Below, piece by piece: positions 1-6,883 of a DNA stretch of 17,236 nucleotides (positions are counted from its first letter, which is position 1; each line of letters starts with the position of its first letter). The stretch spans positions 1 to 17,236 of the forward strand of contig CAZDJQ010000019.1 of NCBI GenBank assembly GCA_964505765.1. The letters run 5' to 3'. Both the position numbers and the translations under genes were made by a program. This stretch comes from CAZDJQ01 sp964505765 (GTDB taxonomy: Bacteria > Patescibacteriota > Microgenomatia > UBA12405 > JAHJSD01). Under the pieces are notes generated by a model that saw nothing but the letters and a program-made list of their open reading frames with translations, had not been told where the DNA came from and made no database searches.

Positions 1-488
1 AGTTTTGAAGCGGGGTTGATACAGCCGTATTCAATACAATCTTTAATATCATTTTCCATGTCCGACTCCATGCTTTCAGTAAAACCGACTATCGGATCTA
101 AATCGCCGATAAATGTAGTCGGCACCCCGCGGGCTTGAATACCGTAAGCCTCGGCCATTTCTTGAAAGAAATCGGCGTTATCACGATTTTTCCAAGTTTC
201 ATACATTTTCACCTCTAAATCCGGATATTTTTCTTCCATCTCTTCCAAAAAGGGTTTTTGGACCGCACAATGCGGACAGCCGTCGCCCCAGAAAAAATAG
301 ACAACCGTTTTACCTGAACTATCAACTTCAGTCTCAGTTGAGGCAGACTCACCAAGAGTAGTTGATTCAGTTGTGGTTTGATCCGGAGTTGGATTATCTT
401 GCTGGTGTTTGTCACCAGAAAAAAACAATAATCCACCTCCTAAAATTAGCAAAACTACTACGCCTAAATATATTACTTTTTTATTCAT
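1..488 (-). CDS. Membrane-anchored thioredoxin-like protein (C-terminus outside window)
   Basis: Only the N-terminal ~162 residues are present; the gene runs off the left edge. Visible are a short N-terminal hydrophobic anchor (about residues 4-22), a Thr/Ser/Glu-rich linker, and a thioredoxin fold whose redox centre is WGDGCPHC, followed by the cis-proline region GVPTTFIGD. It should sit on the outer face of the cytoplasmic membrane as a thiol-disulfide oxidoreductase. The ATG at 486-488 lies one base past the stop of the GcvH-like gene, whose last codons supply a GGTGG-type ribosome site, so the two are translationally coupled. The domain is closely similar, also at DNA level, to the first thioredoxin domain of the fusion gene at 930-2606. 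The missing part could carry another thioredoxin or a membrane domain. The fold call is firm; the exact partner is unknown. Confidence 0.85.
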   Translation of the reverse strand, partial: MNKKVIYLGVVVLLILGGGLLFFSGDKHQQDNPTPDQTTTESTTLGESASTETEVDSSGKTVVYFFWGDGCPHCAVQKPFLEEMEEKYPDLEVKMYETWKNRDNADFFQEMAEAYGIQARGVPTTFIGDLDPIVGFTESMESDMENDIKDCIEYGCINPASK

Positions 489-489
489 T

Positions 490-903
490 TTACTCACCAC
501 CCTTTTGCATACCTTGGCTGACCCATTGGTCAGCTTGGCTTGAATCTAATAATTCTTTTGTTTCTTCCGGCTTTTCCAGTTTAACCTTTGCAATCCAGCC
601 CTGACCATAAGGGTCTTTATTAATAAGCGACGGCTGGTCAAAAACATCCTGGTTAACCTCAATAATTTCACCGGAAACAGGACTGGAGAGTTGGCCGCTC
701 CATTTAAGCGCTTCTAAAGTAACATAGGTCTCCCCCCGGCTTAAAGTTTCGCCCTTTTTCGGCAGTTTAGCAAAAACAAACTCTTTAACTTTATCCGCCG
801 CCGGTTCAATCACTCCCAAGGTGGCGGTTTCCCCTTCAACTTTTACCCAGGAATAATCCCGGTTATAAAATAAATCTGCTGGCAGTTGTTTATTAGTCAT
901 CAT
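490..903 (-). CDS. GcvH-like lipoyl carrier protein
   Basis: A 137-residue protein with the H-protein (GcvH) barrel fold pattern. It has RDYSWVKVEGETATLGV near the N-terminus, a lipoyl-lysine loop LEALKW (Lys67; canonical GcvH has ESVKA), then SPVSGEIIEVN and DPYGQGW. The target lysine is kept, so lipoylation is plausible. No glycine-cleavage P, T or L gene is visible. The gene instead sits between two thioredoxin-domain genes in a run headed by ArsR, so a role in moving electrons or sulfur/arsenic thiol adducts is more likely than glycine cleavage; that is inference. Known GcvH-like proteins outside glycine cleavage include the Lbp proteins of sulfur oxidation and GcvH-L beside macrodomain/sirtuin genes. 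There is a Met-Met start; either ATG is possible and no clear Shine-Dalgarno precedes them. The C-terminal tail after about residue 110 is acidic and unrelated to GcvH. Confidence 0.85.
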   Translation of the reverse strand: MMTNKQLPADLFYNRDYSWVKVEGETATLGVIEPAADKVKEFVFAKLPKKGETLSRGETYVTLEALKWSGQLSSPVSGEIIEVNQDVFDQPSLINKDPYGQGWIAKVKLEKPEETKELLDSSQADQWVSQGMQKGGE

Positions 904-929
904 ATTTTTGTTGAAATTAATTAATAATT

Positions 930-2606
930 CTAAGCTTTTTTATTTATTTTTTCCTCAAGTTGTGAATCTTGAGATGAAATTTCTTCGCTTCCAATTTTTA
1001 TCCCGAATTTAGGTAATATCGTTCGATGAACCAATAAAATTAAAAACGACAATCCAAGAGCAGTGCCGAAAACAATCAAGGTCCCGGAAATACTTTCCAT
1101 TAATTCCGGTTTGGCCAACAGTGTTATTGCCAACGACAACATAATCATTCCGCCGATTAACTTTAAGGCCCGGCCGTGTTTTTCTTCAAAAGCGCTGGCT
1201 TCTAAAGTCAAAGCGATTCCGGCAAAAACGACCAATTCATCAAGCAGATAAATTAAAATATAAATTAAAAGCAGACCAATAAAGGCGCCGCCGACAACAT
1301 TACGTTCAGCTAAAATGCTTGTCCAGATTACCGGAAATCCGGCGGTGCAAGGAAGCTCAACTAAAGCTACTCCCAAGGCAAGAACAACTGTTCCGGCAAT
1401 CATTCCCCAATCGGATTCTCTTTTCATAATATTCCGGATTTGACTGAAGATTTTTGGTTTAAACCGATCGGATATAGTAAAGGAAATCCCTTTTTTATAC
1501 CAAAAATAATCCTTAATATTAACCAAAGCAAAGGTTAAGGCAACCAAAGAAACAACAATCTTTATCCAAGTTAGATAACCAATGTAAGTAAAAACTCTTA
1601 GCAGGCCGACCATAAATAAGGCATAAATACCCGAAGTTACTAATAAAAAGGTCAGCCCAACCAAAATAATTTTTTTTCTGGAACCGGTATGAATCACAAT
1701 CCCGAGTAAAAAAGTTATCAGCCATAGTGAGCAGGGGTTGAATCCGTCGACAAACCCAATCAGTGCGGTCATTACCGGTAAAGACATTTGGGAAATATTA
1801 ACCTCGCCAATTAAAGGCACGTTTATTTGGTAGTCTTTTTCAGCCTCGGCTTCGCCTTTTTTTGGCAGTGCCGGAGTATAGGCCCGAATTTGTTCCGCCG
1901 GACATTGACAATCATCCTGCTGGCAGAGAACAATTTCTCTTTCCAGATAATCCTTAATACCGGATTCGCCGATTAAATAGCGGTCGCCGACAAAAACAAT
2001 CGGGTGGGCGCCGGCGGCTAAACCGTAGGTTTCTTTAAACTGCTGATAAAGCTCTTCTTCCTGTTCCACATCATGGCGATTGATGTTAATATTGTATTCT
2101 TCTTCCAGATCAACTAATAAGCCTTCGACATTTTGGCACTGGTTGCAATCCTGCTGATAAAAAAAGTGAAGGCAGATCTCGCTTGACTGCCGGGTTGCTT
2201 CTTCTCCATCAGTAGTTCTTGCTTTTACACTCGGATCAACACAGCCGGTTTCTAAACAGGCAACAATTTTTTGTTCAAGATCATCAGCCATATAATCGGC
2301 ATAGCCGACAATCGGTTCATAATCGCCGATAAAAGTGGTCGGCACCCCGCGGGCTTCAATCCCGTAACCGGCCGCCATTTCTTCAAATAATTTTTGATTT
2401 TCCTGATTATTCCAGGTTTCAAAACTTTTAACCTCCAGCTCCGGGTATTTACTCTCCATTTCTTCCAAAAAGGGTTTTTCCTCAGCACAATGCGGACAGC
2501 CTTCACCCCAGAAAAAGTAAATTACTGTTTTTTCGGCGGCAGCGGCTTGATTTGCGCCGGCTAATAATAAAACCAAAAAAGCTAGTGTAAAAATAAATTT
2601 TTTCAT
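930..2606 (-). CDS. Double thioredoxin / CcdA-DsbD-like transmembrane fusion
   Basis: A 558-residue fusion with four parts. First is a signal peptide (1-24, ending AAAA). Next is a thioredoxin domain with CPHC (Cys37/Cys40) and the GVPTTF cis-Pro loop. A second thioredoxin domain follows with CNQC (Cys154/Cys157) and extra cysteines at 228, 233 and 235. The last part is a CcdA/DsbD-type membrane domain (about 272-528) with one cysteine in each half: GFNPCS (Cys292) and ELPCTAGFP (Cys420). In this family those two membrane cysteines carry electrons from the cytoplasm outward. Both soluble domains precede the membrane part, whereas in E. coli DsbD the membrane part lies between two soluble domains. 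The protein probably reduces extracytoplasmic thiols by passing electrons Cys292/420 to CNQC/CPHC; the order is inferred. It lies 26 bp upstream of the GcvH-like gene. No good ribosome site is seen (AAGGA lies about 20 nt away). Confidence 0.85.
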   Translation of the reverse strand: MKKFIFTLAFLVLLLAGANQAAAAEKTVIYFFWGEGCPHCAEEKPFLEEMESKYPELEVKSFETWNNQENQKLFEEMAAGYGIEARGVPTTFIGDYEPIVGYADYMADDLEQKIVACLETGCVDPSVKARTTDGEEATRQSSEICLHFFYQQDCNQCQNVEGLLVDLEEEYNININRHDVEQEEELYQQFKETYGLAAGAHPIVFVGDRYLIGESGIKDYLEREIVLCQQDDCQCPAEQIRAYTPALPKKGEAEAEKDYQINVPLIGEVNISQMSLPVMTALIGFVDGFNPCSLWLITFLLGIVIHTGSRKKIILVGLTFLLVTSGIYALFMVGLLRVFTYIGYLTWIKIVVSLVALTFALVNIKDYFWYKKGISFTISDRFKPKIFSQIRNIMKRESDWGMIAGTVVLALGVALVELPCTAGFPVIWTSILAERNVVGGAFIGLLLIYILIYLLDELVVFAGIALTLEASAFEEKHGRALKLIGGMIMLSLAITLLAKPELMESISGTLIVFGTALGLSFLILLVHRTILPKFGIKIGSEEISSQDSQLEEKINKKA

Positions 2607-2641
2607 TATTTAATTGCTTAAGTCCTTATCATCATAACGGT

Positions 2642-3304
2642 TCATAACCTGGTTTTCAAATTATTTAACAAATTAATCACTTTTTCATCAGCACAGGACT
2701 GAGGACAATAAATCGTCGGCCTTCTGGATAGGGCTAATCTTTGATTATTATTCCCAAAAACATGCACAATTTCAGCCCGGTCATAGTCGGTATTTTCCCA
2801 AGAGGTAATAATAATTCCCTGGTCTAAATAGTCATAGACATTATCAACTTGACGGATATTTTTAATCATCAACCGGCTTGTTAATTCTTCAACATTAAGA
2901 TCACTAAAAAGCTGATAATCTTTTAGCTGGCTTAAAAAAATCGTCTCACCTCTGCCGCTCAAAAAAGAAAAACCATCAGCAACTACCAGGCTGTCATATT
3001 CAGGTTCTTCAGGCCTTAACGTTCTGCCTGCCAAAACCAGGTCTACTTGCTTATTCTGCAAAAGTTTAATACTTTCGGCGGTCGAAACGGTAGGAATAAA
3101 TTCATATTCACTCTTATCTAGATTTTTTGCTAATTGATGATAGCTGGGACAACCGGCAATTTTTACTTTTTCTTGTTCTATTGTTTCACCCAAAACCGGT
3201 TTTAAATTATCTTTTCTTTTAACAAAGACCGTGGCCCCGGCAATAAAAACAGCAACCAAAATTCCAGCAATAACGATGTTTTTATTAGTAATTAAATTTT
3301 TCAT
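2642..3304 (-). CDS. Membrane-anchored periplasmic-binding-protein-like protein
   Basis: A 220-residue protein with an N-terminal membrane segment (about 9-28) and an extracytoplasmic domain. The stretch TVSTAESIKLLQNKQVDLVLAG then RTLRPEE resembles phosphate/molybdate-type (type 2) substrate-binding proteins, where a Ser-Thr loop and an 'alias or decoy' Arg-Pro-Glu motif follow this order. No ABC permease or ATPase for uptake lies next to it, so it is an orphan. It has only three cysteines (52, 200, 204); the last two form CPQSC near the C-terminus, possibly a metal or disulfide site. It has its own promoter region at 3321-3368, so it may be expressed apart from the permease upstream. The likely role is sensing or scavenging a small oxyanion or ligand, or a structural relic of the fold. 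Family assignment is by motif memory only. Confidence 0.6.
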   Translation of the reverse strand: MKNLITNKNIVIAGILVAVFIAGATVFVKRKDNLKPVLGETIEQEKVKIAGCPSYHQLAKNLDKSEYEFIPTVSTAESIKLLQNKQVDLVLAGRTLRPEEPEYDSLVVADGFSFLSGRGETIFLSQLKDYQLFSDLNVEELTSRLMIKNIRQVDNVYDYLDQGIIITSWENTDYDRAEIVHVFGNNNQRLALSRRPTIYCPQSCADEKVINLLNNLKTRL

Positions 3305-3320
3305 TTGTCTTTTTGTTCTA

Positions 3321-3368
3321 ATTATACCTTTAATAATTTAGATTAGAAATCTGAAAATAAACTGAAAA
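3321..3368 (-). promoter_or_regulatory. Promoter with tandem TTTTCAG repeats
   Basis: On the minus strand, TTTTCAG-TTTA-TTTTCAG (plus-strand CTGAAAA at 3351-3357 and 3362-3368, 11-bp period) lies upstream of a consensus TATAAT (3321-3326). That -10 would give a 10-nt leader to the ATG at 3304. A weaker TAAATT (3335-3340) lies exactly 10 nt from the repeat, the same spacing seen at the 8915-8948 promoter. There is no good -35, which fits activation by an OmpR-type response regulator. The regulator is not in the window. Confidence 0.55.
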
Positions 3369-3381
3369 CAATAAATCTCCA

Positions 3382-4542
3382 TTAAATTAATAACCCGTAA
3401 ATAAGGCCGGCTAAGGTGGTTAAAATCGTCACCGAGACAGCATAAACTAACATTTTTTTGGTCCCAATTAGTTTTCTGATTACTAAAAGTCCTTGAAGAG
3501 ACAAAACCGGATCTGATAAGAGATAGGCCATTAACGGGCCTTTATTCATTCCCAGTTTCATAAAATTTTCAGCAATCGGCACTTCCACCAACGCCGGGAA
3601 ATAAGCAATTGCTCCAAACAAAACCGCCACAAAATTAGTCAGTAAATTATTTTTTCCGGTAAGAGCTTGAAATTGCTGATCAGGAATAAGATGAGTAACA
3701 ACCGCTGCCAGAAAAACACCGATTAGCAATAAAGGAATAATTTGATTTAAAAACTTAACTGTTTCTCTCCACCAACCAAGCCGGCTGTTTGTTGACAACC
3801 AGAAAAAGCTGATTGCCGTTTGGACAACTGCTAATGACAAAACTAAAATAGTTTTTATTTGGGAACCAATCGGAGCGGTTCCAATAACCAAAATTAAAAG
3901 TAAAATAATCCAGAACCAAATAGTTTTTTTTCCTCTTAATATATTTTCTTCGTTTAAAAGGGCTAAATTATCTTCTACACCCTTTTGGCCGTTACCGAAA
4001 ATTAATTCCATAACCAAACCGGTTGTAATTGCAAAAATAATCGACAAAATAAACCGAAACAAGGCAAAGTTCCATCCTAATCTTTGTCCGGTCAAAATTA
4101 CCGCCAGTAAATTAACCGCCGGCCCAGCATATAAAAAGGTAGTCGCTACGCCCAATCCGGCTCCTCTTTTCCAAATACCGGCAAATAAAGGCAAAATTGT
4201 ACACGAACAAACCTGAACAAAAAAGCCGCTTAGCGAAGCAATCAAATAAGCCAACCACTTTATGCTTTTAGTTCCCAAATATTTAAAAATGGTTTTTGAA
4301 CCGACCAGCGTATTTACAGCGCCGGCAATAAAGAAAGCCGGAATCAGGCAAAAAAGAACATGAGCGGAAAGATAATCAACTAAACCCAGCCAGCCTTGGT
4401 AGACCGCTTGGCCGATTAATTCCTGAACAACATCCCGGCTAAGAAAACTGCCGATCTGCTCCTGCCACAAATAAATAACCAGGTAGGCACCGGCCAATAA
4501 GCCGATCACCCAATTTTTCTTAATAACCTTAAGTATTTTCAT
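3382..4542 (-). CDS. ArsP/DUF318-type permease
   Basis: A 386-residue polytopic membrane protein of the PF03773-type permease family (ArsP, SO_0444-like), with two homologous halves joined by a polar loop near 185-205. The first half has VCSCTILPLFAGIWKRGAGLG (Cys112, Cys114), then FLYAGPAVNLLAVILT. The second half has LVEVPIAENFMKLGMNKGP and LLSDPVLSL. The paired cysteines on a membrane segment are the family's likely metal(loid) ligands. Relatives export organoarsenicals or are linked to copper and arsenite tolerance, so an As/metal efflux role is inferred. The ATG is 3 nt past the stop of the small thioredoxin gene, and the preceding ArsR gene completes a common arsR-trx-permease set. It is the only obvious pump in the window, so it is a candidate partner for the ArsA ATPase at 14479-16317, although ArsA normally works with ArsB or Acr3. 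Confidence 0.88.
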   Translation of the reverse strand: MKILKVIKKNWVIGLLAGAYLVIYLWQEQIGSFLSRDVVQELIGQAVYQGWLGLVDYLSAHVLFCLIPAFFIAGAVNTLVGSKTIFKYLGTKSIKWLAYLIASLSGFFVQVCSCTILPLFAGIWKRGAGLGVATTFLYAGPAVNLLAVILTGQRLGWNFALFRFILSIIFAITTGLVMELIFGNGQKGVEDNLALLNEENILRGKKTIWFWIILLLILVIGTAPIGSQIKTILVLSLAVVQTAISFFWLSTNSRLGWWRETVKFLNQIIPLLLIGVFLAAVVTHLIPDQQFQALTGKNNLLTNFVAVLFGAIAYFPALVEVPIAENFMKLGMNKGPLMAYLLSDPVLSLQGLLVIRKLIGTKKMLVYAVSVTILTTLAGLIYGLLI

Positions 4543-4545
4543 AAT

Positions 4546-4797
4546 TTATTCTCTGCTTTTAGAAATTAATTCTTTGATTTTCTCGACATCATTAACAAAA
4601 CCTGTTAAAACCGGTTGGTCATCAATGGCTAAAACCGGACTGGACATTACCCCCAATTCGATAATTTTTTGGATTCCTTCCTGTCCGGTAACATATTCAA
4701 CTTTTTGGTTGATTTCCAGTTCTTCAACCGCTTTTTTAGTCAGTTCTAATAATTTCTTGCAGGTTGGACAGCCTGAGCCCAGAATCTGAATTTTCAT
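4546..4797 (-). CDS. Small thioredoxin-like CPTC protein
   Basis: An 83-residue cytoplasmic thioredoxin/glutaredoxin-fold protein of the short 'thioredoxin_3' (MTH895-like) type. It has MKIQILGSGCPTCKKL with the CPTC pair near the N-terminus and the cis-Pro loop VMSSPVLAIDDQPVLTG. I place the start at 4797 rather than the longer ATG at 4803. The ribosome site AGGAGG (plus-strand cctcct 4805-4810) is only 1 nt from the longer ATG but 7 nt from this one. The longer ATG overlaps the ArsR stop as ATGA, so re-initiation there cannot be excluded. Such proteins are often found between an ArsR gene and a DUF318 permease, as here, and may hand metal(loid) or electrons to the permease cysteines. Confidence 0.88.
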   Translation of the reverse strand: MKIQILGSGCPTCKKLLELTKKAVEELEINQKVEYVTGQEGIQKIIELGVMSSPVLAIDDQPVLTGFVNDVEKIKELISKSRE

Positions 4798-4799
4798 TT

Positions 4800-5114
4800 T
4801 CATTCCTCCTTTGATAATTTAAAAACTAAATCACTAATTTTTTTTCCTCGCTGAGTAAGAAAATAATGCCGCCGCCGGCCTTCCCGACGACTGTTAACCA
4901 AACCTTTTTGTTTTAAATCGCGCAGATGATGAGAGGTAAGACTTTGACTCATGTCAAAATAATCTTTCATATCACAAACACAGCATTCCCCTTGTCTTAA
5001 AATGCAAATTAATTTTAACCGGCTCTCTTCGGCAATTAGTTTTAATAAAGAAGAAATTTCTTCTATCTTCTCCGCTTCTTCTTTTCTAGGCTGACAGCAT
5101 TTATATGAACGCAT
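4800..5114 (-). CDS. arsR: ArsR/SmtB-family metalloregulator (arsR1)
   Basis: A winged-helix repressor of 104 residues from the chosen start. It has the sensor-helix motif GECCVCD (canonical arsenic ArsR: ELCVCD), the recognition helix MSQSLTSHHLRDLKQKGLV, and the wing SRREGRRRHYFL. An extra Cys-Cys pair lies near the N-terminus (YKCC), giving a richer thiol set than usual and so possibly a different or tighter As(III)/Sb/Cd response. The start is set at 5114. The longer ATG at 5120 sits directly against the -10 box, upstream of the predicted transcript start. The ATG at 5114 is exactly 7 nt past the -10, making the mRNA leaderless. No alternative GTG/TTG exists in the first 30 codons. It should repress its own operon through the operator at 5102-5123. 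Confidence 0.9.
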   Translation of the reverse strand: MRSYKCCQPRKEEAEKIEEISSLLKLIAEESRLKLICILRQGECCVCDMKDYFDMSQSLTSHHLRDLKQKGLVNSRREGRRRHYFLTQRGKKISDLVFKLSKEE

Positions 5115-5123
5115 ATTCATATA
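5102..5123. promoter_or_regulatory. ArsR operator at arsR1
   Basis: A perfect 8+6+8 inverted repeat, TATATGAA-CGCATA-TTCATATA. It overlaps the last three bases of the -10 box, the predicted +1 and the arsR1 start codon. The core ATATGAA-N6-TTCATAT recurs at 13784-13805 in the same register relative to the -10 box. Binding here would block RNA polymerase. Confidence 0.75.
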
Positions 5124-5149
5124 TTAAAGACCAAGTCTTTGATTGTCAA
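5121..5149 (-). promoter_or_regulatory. arsR1 promoter (leaderless)
   Basis: On the minus strand, a consensus -35 TTGACA (plus 5144-5149), a 17-nt spacer and a -10 TAATAT (5121-5126) predict +1 at 5114, the A of the chosen ATG. The spacer contains a perfect 6-3-6 dyad (AAAGAC-TTG-GTCTTT on the minus strand, 5126-5140), a possible second regulatory site. Confidence 0.8.
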
Positions 5150-5176
5150 GCCCCGGAAAAAGGAAATGGCAAGAGT

Positions 5177-5614
5177 TTAGTTCTCTATCGTTTCAGGAAG
5201 AGGTCGTAATCGCTCTTTTAGTTGAACATTATTTGCCGTCACGCTTCCGTCAGAATTTTCTGTCCCGAACACTGCTACATTTTCCCCTACTTCCAAATCG
5301 TTTTTTTGAGCTTCTTGAGTTTCATTAAAAACAGTGCTGTCAGAAAAGACAACTATCTTACTGCTTCCGTCAGCCATTTCTACGGTAATACTGTTTTCAT
5401 CTTTACTGATTATTGTTCCGTTAACCGGTTTATATTCTCCACCTTCTGCGTCAGACCCCATTTTTTGTCTCATCTTTTCCGATTTCTCTCCCTGAACAAA
5501 TTCTTGAGCAAGATCAGAGCCTTTATTTTCCTGATACTTCATTCCCCCAAAAAATCCCGCTCCGCCTACCGCCACTGCAGTAACTAAAACAGCAATTATT
5601 ATTTTATTCTCCAC
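5177..5614 (-). CDS. Membrane-anchored DUF5666-like protein
   Basis: A 145-residue protein with one N-terminal membrane segment (about 5-25), a charged Lys/Glu/Met linker, and a C-terminal beta-rich domain (about 62-133). The domain has the DUF5666 pattern: GTIISKDENSITVEM, a Ser/Lys strand, DLEVGENVAVFG, and DGSVTANNVQL. The start is GTG at 5614, chosen because AAAGGAGGTGA (plus 5621-5631 region) is 8 nt away and the nearer ATG is followed at once by TAA. It is the last gene of the adaptor-ATPase-permease operon, 36 bp after the permease. It probably faces outward beside the transporter, but its function is unknown. There are no cysteines. Confidence 0.78.
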   Translation of the reverse strand: MENKIIIAVLVTAVAVGGAGFFGGMKYQENKGSDLAQEFVQGEKSEKMRQKMGSDAEGGEYKPVNGTIISKDENSITVEMADGSSKIVVFSDSTVFNETQEAQKNDLEVGENVAVFGTENSDGSVTANNVQLKERLRPLPETIEN

Positions 5615-5650
5615 TTACATCACCTCCTTTTAAAAAATATTCACGTTTGA

Positions 5651-6874
5651 TCATTCGTATCTTAATGCTTCGATCGGCTCCAAATTCGCTGCTTTTTGAG
5701 CCGGATATAATCCAAAAATAACCCCAATACCAGCCGATACCCCAAAAGCCAGCAAGACTGAAGGTCCGGATAAAATGAAAGGCAAATTCAGTGTATTGGA
5801 TAGAAAAGAAGACAATAAAATTCCTAAGGCAACCCCGACTAATCCACCGGTAAAAGTAATCATTACCGATTCAATAATAAATTGAGCATTAATTATTTTC
5901 CTTTTCGCCCCCAAAGCTTTTCTTAATCCAATCTCCCTGGTCCGCTCGGTTACCGTCACCAACATAATATTCATTATCCCAATCCCGCCGACAACCAAAG
6001 AAATAGCGGCAATCCCGGATAAAAGAGTTGTAAATGTTCCTGTTACTTCAGAAGCTGCACCCAAGATGTCAGTTTGTGAGAAAAAACTGAAGTCTGCCTC
6101 CTCAGCATTGTTGATATTATGCCGGTCAAGGAGTAAATATCCGATTTGGTCTCTGGCCAAATCAATTACTTCCTCACTGCTGGCAGTTACTGCAATAGAA
6201 GACAGATGGTCAACTCCGTATAGCACATTCTGTGCCGTAGTTATCGGCACGTAAACCCGGTCATCTTGGTTCATAAACCCACTGCCTCCTTTAGGAGCAG
6301 TAATCCCTACAATAATGAAAGTTTGCCCCTCAATCCTAATTGACTGGCCGACCGGATTTATATTCTGTCCAAAAAGATCTTCTGATGTGGTCGGTCCCAA
6401 AACTGCTACTTTGCTTTGAGCTTCTACATTCTTATCGGTAATAAAAGAACCTGATTGAACTGAAAGATTTCTAACACTCAAATACTCCGGGGTCACTCCG
6501 TATACTTGTGTATTGGTATTATTCCTGCCGGCAACAATCTGTGACCGGCCGGAATATTCAGGGGATACTGCACTAACTGTAGTTACCTGTGGGGAAGTTT
6601 TAATTGCTTCGGCATCTTCCAATGTTAAAGATGTTCCTTCACCGCCCGCCCCGCTAATCATCCCCTTACTTTGACGAACAGGAGAAACTGTCAATAAATT
6701 AGCTCCTAGAGATTGAATCTGGCTTTCAACTGACTTTTGCGAAGCCTGGCCCAAAGAGACCAAAGTAATCACACTGCCGATACCAATAATAACCCCGAGC
6801 ATTGCCAACCCGGTCCGGACTTTGTTTAAAGTTAAAGTAGTAAAGCTTTCACTAACTAGTTCTTGGTAATCCAT
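5651..6874 (-). CDS. FtsX/MacB-type ABC transporter permease
   Basis: A 407-residue permease. An N-terminal membrane helix (about 20-42) has the typical NKVRTGLAMLGVIIGIGSVI pattern. A large extracytoplasmic MacB_PCD domain follows (about 45-255). Three further helices (about 275-300, 330-355, 370-390) form the FtsX domain, with TEREIGLRKALGA-like text (TERTREIGLRKALGAK) and the hallmark C-terminus LEPIEALRYE. It has no ATPase domain of its own; that is the separate gene just upstream (9-bp gap). With the adaptor and ATPase it forms a YknXYZ/MacAB-like mechanotransmission-type exporter for peptides, lipids or toxic compounds. The substrate cannot be read from sequence. Confidence 0.93.
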   Translation of the reverse strand: MDYQELVSESFTTLTLNKVRTGLAMLGVIIGIGSVITLVSLGQASQKSVESQIQSLGANLLTVSPVRQSKGMISGAGGEGTSLTLEDAEAIKTSPQVTTVSAVSPEYSGRSQIVAGRNNTNTQVYGVTPEYLSVRNLSVQSGSFITDKNVEAQSKVAVLGPTTSEDLFGQNINPVGQSIRIEGQTFIIVGITAPKGGSGFMNQDDRVYVPITTAQNVLYGVDHLSSIAVTASSEEVIDLARDQIGYLLLDRHNINNAEEADFSFFSQTDILGAASEVTGTFTTLLSGIAAISLVVGGIGIMNIMLVTVTERTREIGLRKALGAKRKIINAQFIIESVMITFTGGLVGVALGILLSSFLSNTLNLPFILSGPSVLLAFGVSAGIGVIFGLYPAQKAANLEPIEALRYE

Positions 6875-6883
6875 ATCAGAACA

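Noticed and set aside
490..903. Glycine cleavage system as the role of the GcvH-like gene
   Set aside because: No P-, T- or L-protein gene is in the window and the neighbours are redox and transport genes. The name GcvH is kept only as a family label.
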